Assembly: GCA_002633005.1 (NCBI GenBank)
Contig: NMRA01000713.1
Coordinates: 1-61,293, forward strand
From: Phoronis australis
Lineage: Eukaryota > Phoronida > Phoronidae
Length of the DNA: 61,293 nucleotides
Direction of reading: 5' to 3'
In this document: positions 1 through 12,700 of the stretch, in pieces
Numbering within the stretch: the first letter of the stretch is position 1
How the letters are laid out: each line of letters begins with the position of its first letter
Position numbers and translations under genes: made by a program
Notes under the pieces: model-generated
Database searches by the model: none
What the model was told of the DNA's origin: nothing
Seen by the model: the letters and a program-made list of their open reading frames with translations, nothing else

Positions 1-425
1 CGTCATTCCATTTAACTTGACCAAACTTAGTCAACAAACTTAGCTAAGAAGCAAATAGCCTTATACATGCAAAATTTTCCCCTTTATAAATACAAAATAT
101 CTGTATCAAGCTTTGCACATTCAGGGCTCAACATGATCTGCACGTCACAGTACTGTTGAGACCTGAAATTCGCAAATGCGGGCTGAGATTTCGGTCAACT
201 CGCATTAGTCGCACGTGTGCGATCTGAACATTTCCAACTATGGCGCGCCGAGTCGCATTGCCTGAAAATGACACAACAGGTCACCGAGACTGTGTGACCT
301 GCGATCTGTGCATGTGCCGGCTGGATTTCGTAACTGCGAGCTGGGATTATGACCAAGTTGCTAACGACGACCTGGAAAATTTCATAATGTTCTGGGCTGT
401 ATTGAGGGACTAAATGGAAACTGAC
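1..425. other. PIK3C2 intron, left edge
   Basis: Non-coding on inspection. Bases 120-360 are GC-richer than the surroundings, but I saw no class II PI3K exon; the next exon must lie to the left. Confidence 0.6.
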
Positions 426-792
426 CTCTTTATCTTTAGCAGATCTGACCAGCTCTGCAGCTTGGCTCAACATGTTGACCAAAGACTCCTGCTTATCAAA
501 TTCGGCTTTCAAGTTACTACCGACTAGGCCGAGTACGGCACGAAGCATCAACTGATACCGCTCGCTGAACTGTGGACTACTGTTGATGGCGTCGCGTAGA
601 TGCCAGAAGAGATAGTGCGCAACACGGATGCTGGTGATGGAACGTTCTAGCAAGAAGCGTGCTAGCGGTGTGTCCGAGTAGCTCTCGTACTTGAGGGCTT
701 GCACCAGCTGGGGTAGGTAGTCACACAGTTCATCACTAGAGGCCGCCTTGATCCACCGCACAGCTGTACGCCGAACATGAGTGTCTGCATAC
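426..792 (-). CDS. PIK3C2: PIK3C2 exon: helical PIK domain, last exon in window
   Basis: Encodes residues 1035-1156. The stretch YLPQLVQALKYE followed by PLARFLLERS and HYLFWHLRD is the hallmark of the class II PI3K helical domain. The exon begins with one base that completes an Arg codon from the upstream exon and ends in phase 0 at an AAAGAG/GTCAGT donor. The next exon, leading to the kinase domain, is not in the window. Confidence 0.95.
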
Positions 793-3700
793 CTTAGAGA
801 AAAGTGGATGCAAAATTCAATAATTTTGAAAAGATGAAATTAAAATAACTTGTCATTGAAACACAACTGGCTACATTTTTAATGATTCAAGGTTAAATTA
901 ATTTTTAATCAACTTTTCATAATCATCATTAAGCCTTCCCAGTTGATGGGGCTCAGATAATTTGATGAAATTCATCATCTATTTTAAAATCTACTGAGTG
1001 CGTAATAAATACAAGTAATAGCAAGCGAATAACATGGTCACAAATACAACGCACCATAACTGTGACATGAATGCATTCAGTAGAAAACTTCGTCGCTGCA
1101 GTAGCCTTCAAAAAGTTGATGAATATTTCTTGTCAAAAATCAGCGAAATTGAGATGCAGAAATTTGTAACTAATTCTTAGTTCTGGACAGTTCTCTACTG
1201 GGTTTTCAGCATGAGACTGAAGAAGCCAGACGAATTTCGAGGTAATTCAGCAACTTTAAATTTTGAAACCAACAGACGTATGTAGAGAGTGGGAACAACG
1301 TGCTGTTGTGTGGTTCTTCATTCATTGTCATCAAAGTATTACAAGTTGAATGACTTGTGTAAAGTGAAAATTAATCCTTTTACCTAGCAGTAACAATTTA
1401 CACTTAGTTTCCAAAATAAAATGGAAAGGGTCAAAATTTCAAAAAAGTTTGATGCACAAAACCGTGACTAAATTATCCATTTTTTGACAAGAGAACAGTC
1501 ACGTTTCAGTTTGGCAAACTCTCAATAAACATCTCGACCACTGCTGCTCCAAGCACTTCATAGAAATTGCAAAAATTTCTACTCAGTCCACTAAGAAATA
1601 AACATTTAGCAAAAATACTGTCTCATTAAAGTTAAACACTGATTAAGTTCTACAAAGTTATAGAATTGTGTGCGATAATTGTCTGAGTGACTAAACTACC
1701 AGATACTTTTGGCAAGAAGTATTCCGAGTTTGGCAAAGTCCGACAGAATGTTGTCCGTTCTGAGAACCATACCTGCATGGTGTACGCAAACATGTCCACA
1801 ACACTAAAGGGACATTCCATTATCTGCCTTGAGCAGCGTTAAAAGACTCCATCAACAGGTGGCATGCAGACTTAAAACTTAAAAATGTGTGTGAACTCTA
1901 CTAACCTTGGTAACAACAGCTCCAATGCCTGTGCTGGCTCCAGAGGGTCCCACTCACTGACCATGGCATGAAGGTCGGGTAGGCAGAGCCAGTCCCAGCC
2001 GTGACAGTAGTCCAGAATCTTGGAGAGTGCTTTAGGATAGTGATACATATAGTGTCGCTTCTCCCATAGGAACTCACTCTCCTCTGTGGTGAGACTAGAA
2101 AGTAGATTTGGGTAACATTACAACCATCAGTGACAGTGCAGAGTAGGCGCACGTTTATTAGAGTACAGTGTAGTTCCACTCATCAAAGGCACTGCACATA
2201 TCAGTTGGGCACTGAATAATAAACTAATTCGTGGCCCCCAATCCATCAACTTTAGGACCGAACATCAGCCCTATTCCCCTCAGAAAATTATTGAAAAATC
2301 ACACGAAATTCCCCTCATGATGCTCAAAAATTCCCCCAAGTTATTGAAAAATTTCCCTCGAGGTTCGAATCACATGTAATTCACACAGGTGACAATTTGA
2401 AAGAGAGGAAAATGTTAACTTTGGTTACCAGAGGCAGAGCCTACGAGGGCTTACATCAGGGAGGGGTGCCACCGATGGTGACTGGGAGGTATAATTTCCC
2501 CTCACTCAGAAATATTCCCCTCTCAGAAGGCACTAAGTCATGCACCTTTCCCATTGGATAAATGAAGGTCCTGTAATTTCCCAGATCTAAGGATTGAAGT
2601 TACTTGCAACCAATGCTTCCAACAAATCTTAGCCTACTCATTAGTAATTTCAATTAGTGCTCTCATGTTTCTTCTGTTTTGTACTTCTATTTGGGAGCAC
2701 CACTCAAATGCAGAAATCCAATCAGACTCCAATAGAGGGCATCTTGCCCTTGAACTTCTGAGTATAAGACTTGCACACATATCAGAAAAGCAATTCTGGA
2801 ACTGCTGATTTCTGGTTCAGAAAAATGTAGACTTTTCATATAGGTGTAAGCCTTGAAGCTATAAGACTTAGAACTGTGAAGCGTCCTCAAACTGTGGGAG
2901 AATACTGACACGAGACGGTGTATCGTGTATATCCACTAGGATTCTTTTCCAAGAAAGTGTCAGTTTGAATTTGTTGAACTTACTTGGTGATGACATCTTT
3001 TGCAATGATTTCCTTTAATTCTTCTTGGAGATCTTGATTCAGAGTACCAAAATCACACGCATGGCTGGTAAAGAATCAAAACAAAATGATTAATAGACAA
3101 GAGACACGCCTGAAATCTGTCAAGACTGACTACATCAGACACAGCTTTCATGATCGAAATTAGATTTAAAAATGTACCAAAAACATGAACTTGCAACTGT
3201 ATGCATGGCCATCTTTGAAAACACTTGTTTCAATTCGTGTTCTGGAGTGGCACCCTCAGCTGTTTCTTAATAGTACGGAAAGTTACTACTACACACCATA
3301 ATAATATGCACCAAACGGGGTTCATTAATTGTCGATAACTAATGATTAAATTCAGAGCGAAGTTCTCAACTTCACCTTGACCAATCAAGCACTGTATAGA
3401 TCTACAAGACAATGAACAATAATAACTTGGTTTTAGACACGTTGTGATTAACCAACAGATGCATGCTCCCAACAAGAAAACTATTAACCAACACCAATTA
3501 CTGTCCCACTGCTCAATGCTGACCAAGAATTGTTGTTTCAAGCTGAGACATGTGGCGTGCAATGAAACAGGTGGTCAACCAATACCGCACAGAGATGACA
3601 TTCAGCCTTTGACAGTCAGAATGACATGGCTGTAAATGTTACTGACACCTCGTGACGCACAAGAAATTGGAGAACTGAGTTAGGGTTTGTGTATATTAAA

Positions 3701-6700
3701 TCCTCAGAAACTGTGTCAACACCGGCACTGCAGACAGGAAACTAACTTGCACTCTCTCGGGTTTACAGTCGAGGCCAGTGAGTACAATTGAGATGATCAC
3801 TTCAACATTTGATACAACATCTGTTAATATGGTGTATATTTGACACCCGAAGCGAATTGAGTACAACTTGTTTTTATTAACAAACGGGTTATAAGGCGAC
3901 ACCACAGTGTCACATTGCAATGGGTCAAATCCCGTTTACACAGTCACACAATGTTCCTGGGTCTGTTCGCACCTGGACAAGAGAGCCATGTAAACGAACA
4001 AGGAGTTGTACGGCAGGTAATTTCATCCCTGAGCATTTGTAAGTCCGTGTACAGAAAAACATGCTTGCAGGAACTTCTGACAATAGGACCCTGGGCAAAT
4101 ATCCAGGAAATGCTATTTTTGTAACCAAACAAGAGCCTGGGCATACTTTTGGAAACAGCGGGCCAATTTAGGGAAAATATGGCAACAACGAGGGCCAACA
4201 TAATGTATTTAACATATGATTTATTTCTTTATTTATAGTCCTTTAGCCACGTTTATATATTTTGTAGATTAGCAAAGGCATGCTGAAATGATCTAAATCC
4301 TGTTTATCATCAAAGTTATTTTAGTTATACTCTAGCTAAACATTACTATAGATATGTCCTGCAAATGGCTGAAAATATTAACTCCAGCCACAAATTCAGA
4401 CCCAAGGACCTTAGTTCACTTTTCCCCCAAATAAAGGACCTTGGGTCTACGTTTGGAGGGTAACTAGAGTCAACGTAACAAACAGCTGGTGATGTGCACA
4501 CCAAGTCACTCACCTCTCGGGACTATCCAAAACCTTGGGAAACTCAACTTGGCATTCAAAATCAGGCAAAGCAATCTGAAGGTAAGGAAATAGTTATAAC
4601 ATCAGTTGCATAGAAAAAAAAAACAATTGACTGAGGACTGTTACGGCAGGCACAGCTGGAATTCCAGATGCCCTGCTTTTCCATTTCCAAAAGTTAGCGA
4701 CTACGCCTCATAAGCCAAGACTTTCACACCACCACATACCAGATTGTTTTGCTGGCCTCACTTCACATTTGATGACCTGGGAATTTTACCAGGTCCCATT
4801 TGGCGAGTTAACATTACGCTCGAGTCTTGGGATTCCATTTAATTTACACTAAATACATCATTTGCATTGATATATTTATCAACAGTCATGATACTACTAG
4901 CTAAGCATCACCCAGTTAACACAGAATATGAATCACTGATGACCTACCTTCAGAAGGACACTAGTAGCGCCTCTGTTGGTGAGTGTAGTACCTAATGGCT
5001 GGGGATCACCAGGCCACAGAGGAATCAGCTGCGGACCCTGAACCAGTAAGCTGGAAACGGAATGTAAGGTTGTGGGGTCAGTCACTATCATGGTAAACAA
5101 AGGACAGGATGAAATTGTGAGATCACTCGTGACCATGAGTGGGAGATTTTCTCGAGCCCAAACTAACTTAAGTTTGTAAATGAGCTGCTGAAAACTAAAT
5201 TCCTTACTCACAATTTTTGATCAGAAGTGAAAGCTCGAGTCAAAGCGGTACAAAGATGGAGACGTGACCTGTCCTTCAACAATGCTGATGACAAACTCTG
5301 CTTTTGCTGAGTCATCATGGCATGGAATTCGGCGTGTGCTGAGTCATCAAAACTCCACATCAACGTGCCGAATTAATTTTAACATGTACTATACGTACCT
5401 CATTAAATTTTCATGCACTTCCTGCCATAAGACACATACGCGTGACTCACCCCTTATAGTCGAACACCTGCATAGCAGCCCAGCCTAGCGAGGTTCGCAC
5501 CTGTTGTCCTGGTTCCGCCCCTGATGACTGACTAGCTGTCCGAATACCCACCAGGCTGAAAACCAATCTGCACTCTCTTGGCAGCGTGCATACTGGAATT
5601 CGCATTTGAATCCTGCCAACCAATACCAACGATCACATTTAAATTGTCTCATCACAGCAACAGTAGTGTACAATGACAGTGACGGAAATAGTTTGTTCAA
5701 TACATTTGCCAAAATGTGTAAGTTTTTTATCATCACAGCAACAGCAGTGCACAATGACAGTGACGAAAATAGTTTGTTCAATACATTTGTCAAAATGCGT
5801 AAGTTATTTATGAGAAAATATCAACTTTTTCCAAAGCCATTTTGTCAAAAGAAACTTAGCCAAAAATTTATTATTTGATGTGAGAAATGAAGTCAAAACA
5901 AATTGTAATTCTTATTAGTGGCACACTTATTGACCTATTGTAAGCTCCGCCCCCTTGCAAAAAGTCAACAAACAAACAATAAGTTTTACGCTACAACTTA
6001 GCTATGATGATGCCAACAATCCAATAGAGTTCACCTACCATTCATCCCAACACAGTTTGTCCGTGAAACCTTCGGTTATCTGCACGTAAGAGGTTGCGAC
6101 TTCAGAATGAACTTTTCTACCTCCATGATAAAGAGCGCATATAATACAGTATTTTTCGTAGCTGCAAATATAAACAGGGAAAATAATGAACATAAAACGA
6201 CAAAACAGTCATTAAGTAACATTTATTATATTCAAGTTATTAACAGGGCAGACTGTAATTATTATGTACTAGATTTAAGACCATTTATTACTAATCTGAA
6301 ATTAATTGGTCAATGTACACCAACCTACAGCCTATTTTTGGTAGGATGTTTGTTTCTGTTGGTCATTTCTCCGGCCATCTTCAGGTGTTATTTAGCTTTC
6401 TTATGAGCTGTGGTACTTTTCTACACACACTACCTGAAGATGGCTGGAGAAGTGACTGGGTTAAACGACACGCCAAATGCTAGAGGTTGGTGTAAATAAA
6501 TTATTTAAAATAATACGTTAATACATCCCCACATCATTTATTACTATGTGGCAAAAACACTAATTTGTGAACTCACGTCATTTTCCACTCAACAGGAAGT
6601 CTGTGAGCAGATTCTAGTTCTACGATGAAGAAGTCTTCAAACACTGTAACATCTTTTAAACTAGTATCTGTAATAAAATATGGCACATAGAATCAACCCC

Positions 6701-9700
6701 GAGACAACAACAAAAAAGGACTTCAAAACAAACACTTTTTAAAATAAAGTGCTGCATTCACACAATCCTGGAAATGGCAGCAACTCCATCCAACGAGTTG
6801 AAAACAGCGACTTAAAAAAATCTTTCAAAAGTATTCTCATTGAAGAAGAGTGACATTTTAGAGCAAAACATTGACAAACTAAATGTTAAGCAATGTATCT
6901 ATTTTTCCCCCAGTGTCTTGGCATAACTCCAGCGATACCAGACTAATTTTAAAGAAATTCAACTGAAAAAGGGGACTTTCTTTGACAATATTAACAACCA
7001 ATCTATTATTGATCAACGAAAAGAGTTCATCAACAAATCAAATGATTGTGTTAAGCGAGAGGCAACGAGGCTTTGCCTGGACGTCTGTAGGACAACAAGG
7101 GTCATCCAGTCGCCTGTAAAGGAATATCATATACCATACCAAACTCATCCACCTGGCATTCTCTCAATGTCCAGATACTGCCCGCTCAACAATTTAGCAT
7201 ATTATCCTTCTCAAGTACCTGTACATGGCTTGTGTAGGCTACCGAATGAAAAGTCCGAGTTAAACGTCCTACAGTAGGTATGCACTAAATGCTTGACGGA
7301 CACCACCAGTTGGTCGATCGTGTCTTGAAATTCTTCCACCTGCAAGGTCTTTGCGTTGTCCCTGAAAAACAGTCCACGTCAAGTTCTCTCATCAGAACCT
7401 CTCTGAAACACCATTTCCTCTTTCATACATTTCCAAGCAAGGTAATACAGTAACTCCAGTGGATAATAGAGCGACGTGGCTATACGATAATCCACAGAAC
7501 CATTGCAACGTTTGCCACACTTTGCACAGGAAGTCATTTAAAGCTACATTTTGCCCAGTGAAGTTCAGAAAGTTGGCTAAAAACAAAGATCAATAAGGCC
7601 TTTTACTGTCATGACATCTGTCTCATTCCTTCGCGTGAGAGGGTTCTATTTCAGAGGTTACCAAATCAAGTTACAGGCAATGCACATATGCATCATTTTC
7701 GCAGTCGCGATGTTAGTGTTGGCCCACCCCAATAAACTGCAGCATTTTCTTGTCTAGTGTTGCTGTTGGTTTCAATGCCCATGTTGGTACAGATTCAGAA
7801 TCCTATCACGCTAAGGTATGAGACCATTTATCATTTTTAGCCAGCTTGACTAGTTGGTGCCAGAGGATTTGATAAAACTAATTGTGACAAGATTTACGAA
7901 TCAAAGAAACATGCAAAGAACCAACCAGGATAGATCACCATTTTCCCAAGTCAAGAGTGCAAATTGTACTGGGCTGTCCTCGTGATTTGCCCCTGACAGG
8001 ACCAGACCTGTTATTGTGTCTTAAAGGTTCGCTCTTGGATTGGTATCTTTGTGCACATTTTACAGCTCCAAATTTAAAACAAAAACTACCAAGATCTAAT
8101 AAATCCTCACAAGACTCTTTTTGTTGTAAGTCCTAAGTATTGAATATCGTGCTCTTTCCGGAAGGGGCAAGGTGAGGAAAAGAGGACAAGTGAAATTATG
8201 ACGCCCTCCCTATTTAAATGTCACTGCATTCTGTCAGTGTATTAAGATCACTCTGTTAGGTGGAGGTGTATACACGCCAAGTTGCTGCACTGTAAACCTT
8301 GAAAAAAGTTCAATTTTCAAGTTTTTATAGTGTGCAGTGTCTAAAATGTGCGGAAAAGAATATTGTCACGAACAGGCAGGGGTTACTGCTGACATTCACC
8401 TCTTTTCCATACCTGAACAAAAGAAGCCGATCATAAGGTGCGGGGGATGTGATAAGTGGATATTGAAGTCCCAACAAGTTGGAAGCATTCATAGCTTTAG
8501 CTGCTATTTGTAAATTAATGTGACACAAAAACACAAAGTGCACAGTACCTTGATCGGTCAATGATGGCATAGATAGCCCCATCTTCTTCCATCTCTTCAG
8601 AAAAAGGACACTGAAAATCAGACAACAGATTATGATCTACAAAAATTTTTGTTATTGGCAAAAAATTACGCCTAGTATGTTGCACCGACATCATTTTTTT
8701 TGTTTTTTTTTGTTTGTTGGCACTCTACATGTGGCATTTTTCGTCCAAATCCGATGAAATTCACACACAACCTCTAGCTCTTGAATAGCTCGAAGCTTAT
8801 AATTGTTTTTCGTGATGATCTGTAGTGGCCATTTTGTTTTCAAATTCAGATTCAAATGCCCATAGAGGCCACAATTTTTGATGTTCACGTCGGCTGAAAA
8901 TTATTACAATTATCATAGCAGATGTGTTCTACAGGTTTGTGGGAAATTACGAACTTCTGGCCAATAATGGTGGAAATATTGGCCAATGCGATTGGGCACC
9001 TCGATTTCAGGACGCAAATGTGCTGTGAAGGGCACATTGCATAACAAATTGCTTCGAAAAGTTTCATGTGTTATTTTCCTGTCAGTAGCTATTATCAAGA
9101 GCTGCTATCAATGGCAAATCTGACACATTTTCATCAATTTTCAGTCGTACTGGGGTTTTATTTTGAATAGGAAGAGCAAAAAACATGAATTTTTGCATGT
9201 GTATTCATTAAGGTATACTCTTCCAAATGAACTTTCTCTCAGAGTTACCATTTTTGATTTACTTGACTTTCAATATTAAAAAAAGAATTTCAATCATATT
9301 TTGATTTTTTCAAAAAATTTCAGAATTTTGTGAAACTACTATCAATTGATAGAATTTTGAACGGAATTTCAGAAGATGTTTTCCGTTTTTCTCTAGCACA
9401 TCTCTCTATCGAATTACTCGGGATTTTCTGAAGATGCTGTTGCACTTTTGTTGGTTTACCTTCTGTTGAACAAGATTATGTTTCTTACTCATTTCAGACA
9501 TGTTCATAATATGATTGTTATCACGTTCATTATTGCCACCATCATTATCATCATCATTGTCATCATCATCTCTAATATTCTTTTCAGCCTATTTCTACGA
9601 GCGTTTTCATTCTAGACCTAAACTTAAATTTTCCATCAAGAAAATGTGCCATTTGGTCTGTGCAACTAAGCACAGCTTAAAAAACTAGGTTGATGGTTTT

Positions 9701-12700
9701 GGCTGAGAACATAATTGTTTATTACCCCCTATTGATTATGATAGCCCAGCCCCGAAAGTCGGCCATACCTCAATCTCAGACAGAGTGTTCAGCTTGAGTA
9801 CTTGAGTTGATATTGCATTCGTCTCCACATTTCCAAGTATTGCGCAGATAGCCTTCACTGACTGTATCAAGGACTGACACTGCACTTTCACAGCAGTAGG
9901 CTGTAATTTCACAAAATAATTGAGTCAATTTACTTAACGTGATAGGACTTATCTTCTGATACCAAAAAGAAGTAACAATCCCTCAACAAATCAAGGAACA
10001 CATTACAAAATTATCAATTTCTTCTCGGGTTTGCTTACCTTGAAATTCAAAAAGGTGTATGGAGAATTCTGACTATTCAAATGTACATCAGCCACGTGAA
10101 ACAACAACGACCATTTTCCATGAGTATATCGCATATCATTTATTGGCTTGGCTCTCTTGTTAAAAACACTAAATGTAATATGGTGTTAGTTAAAACAGAT
10201 CTGAAGCTACACATGGGATCAGTTTACCAGGATGGAGAACCACAGTTAGTATAGAGAACATTCAGTAAAAAGTAAACACCAGAAACCAGACTCTTGAACA
10301 AAATCATTTTGGGCTAGCAGGAGGTAACTAGTCCCAATAGTGGCTTAGAATTTTGGGGATGTTGTAAATCCAGGGTGTCATTCACACACAACAGTCAGAC
10401 CTTTTGAAATCGACATGCAAGGTCCATGAAAGCAGTTCGCTAAAATAAAATATTAATATTTCCACATAGGGGAAAGTTAAACGAAGTCATGAGCTACCTG
10501 CAGAGCCCGCTCCCTGACCGTGTTAATTTCTTTGTAAAAAGTGTCGAGCAATATTCCCATAGTTTCTCTATTTACCACACGGCGGTCATCTGGCCTTGAA
10601 AGTACAACTGGCTCAAGGTCATCTTTGGACTGAAAACAGAAAATAATTAGAGAATGACGTGATTCCCATTTAGTGTCATGAATTTCAGTTTAATTCAAAG
10701 TGAGTACGATCAGTACACAACAGAGACATTGAAACTAGACCACGCCAGTCCCAGAACTGGACAACTGCTACTAACAAGAAAAAGTAATACCAGCCAACTC
10801 AACAATCAACCACAGATGGCACTAGACACAAAGGGGAGGTGGACCTCGCCACCAACTCTGCTGGGGGTGAAGCTGCCTATTCCAAATATCTACTTATAGC
10901 ACTTCTAGCATTAGTTTTGCTGCTCAAACTTTTCCCTTCCATCAACAAAATGTGAAATTTTAGGTCTTCTTACAATTTTTAAGAATCATGTAGTCATTCA
11001 ACCAGTTTATTTTGTAAATACGCAATTACCCTCCCATAGAATGGACCCTAGTAGTTTTCTGGTCACAATGTCAATATCCAACAGCATGTCTAGTAAAACA
11101 TATCAGTGACAGTGACCAGAGGGTACCATTACTGGACTGATTACTGTAGCATGCAACAACATACAAGGGTGCACTGCAGGAATTTAACAGGGTGGAATAT
11201 GACACAAAGTATGTTATCCCATACCTAAAATACTGCAGTGTCACATTTTGAAACTAGAATCTGTTGAATCTCCAGGGTAGGGAAACAATTCAGCAGCCAG
11301 ACTCGTTGAACTTTGGCACAAGCTCTTCACCCAGACAGTAAACAGTTCTCATGTGTTCTTAGCCTCAAAGACAATGCCGAGCAGCCATCTACATGAATGT
11401 GATTGCAATGACTCGGGTGGCCAGAGTTTTCTCACGGTGAGTCATTGGATTGTTTCTCCACCCTAATTCGCAAATTTACACCGAATATTCTTCATATCAT
11501 TGGGACATAGTTCACGAGACCTGGTTTTCAACAAAAATGTTGACGACGAATCTTGTCAAAATTAATCTGGCTTTGTGGAAGCTCTGGTGTTAACCAAGTG
11601 TAATTTATTTGGAAATTAGTTCGAAACGTTCACTTAGAAATTTTGCCAATTTTCGATGAGAAGAAATGGCGTCAACTTTCTATTGAAAATTACCGAATAC
11701 TGCCGTGATTATAGAGACACTTGTTATAGCTCTAAAGAGACACTTGTTATAGCTCTATAGAGACACTTGTTATAGCTCTAAAGAGACACGTGACAATGAA
11801 ATCATAACCAGTGCAACTCATTAACCGCTTACTTACTAATTAAAAGAAAACAAAGAAAGGAAGAAACAAACAACACCATCATTTCATCAAATCAGGATAA
11901 GCACAAAAATCAAACCACACTGAACAAGTGGTGTAACCTATCACTTGTTAACAAAATACCACAAATACCGTTACATCTTGGGTTCCTGGACGTTCATTCT
12001 GAGGACAGAAGTGACCAGAGAAGGTATCAGAAACAATATGCAACATGCGGAGAAGTTTTCAATAAACTGGACAAATAGTGGCATTTTTTTCTGACAAATT
12101 TGAAATATTTTGAGACAAAATTATTAAGGACAGAGAATTCGTTGTGAGAGTATCTGACTTTGTGAACTTCAGTCAGAAAATATTTTGCTCTCCATACGCT
12201 TTGTTGCTTATCTTTCTACTTCGAGTATCAGAACTTCAAGCGTTAAGGAATTTTGCACGAATCGTGTCAGAAAAAAACAAGACTTGTTTAAAATACCATA
12301 GCGATTTAGCAGTAACCATGACATCGTCAAAACTCTGTCAAAGTCCGATGTTGTCCAGTTTATTTAGGAAACTGTCAAACAACAGTTCGGTCATTATTTC
12401 CGATCCAAGTACCATCAGTCTAAAAACAGTCTTGGCACATTCTGCACACCAGGTTTCTTCAGTCCGAACATATTTTAGTGGATCAAGATGCAGTATAACA
12501 GACGATGCCCCCCCTACAGCTAAGGAAAGGAAAGGACGCCAGCAAAACCAAAAAGAAAATGTTCTTAGTAAAGGGTCCTGCATATTAAGAACCCGTTTTC
12601 CCAACATAATGAAAACCATTAAACTGGTTATCAACATCTGGGACCCCTGTAAGTGCCGAAATTTGATTAATTTTTGTTAGCGAATTTCCACATTTTCTTA

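Larger units (their letters stand above)
7362..9768. other. PIK3C2 introns around the 62-base exon at 8549
   Basis: AT-rich intron sequence with a T-rich tract near 8694 and a microsatellite at 9537. Nothing else recognised. Confidence 0.65.

Noticed and set aside
6071-6080. GTGCAG as acceptor of a shorter C2 exon
   Set aside because: The sequence upstream reads YEKYCIICALYHGG, a conserved class II C2 motif, so the exon extends to 6161.
10156-10168. TACATTTAG acceptor for the PIK3C2 cassette candidate
   Set aside because: It gives the wrong phase after the exon ending at 10498 and, read in phase 0, an immediate stop.
11713-11789. CRISPR-like regular repeats
   Set aside because: Units are directly abutting with no spacers, and the window is plainly animal nuclear DNA.
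12144-12680. 178-codon plus-strand open frame in a PIK3C2 intron
   Set aside because: No domain, no family likeness, AT-rich codons and a competing long frame on the other strand. A chance frame or long-dead element is more likely.
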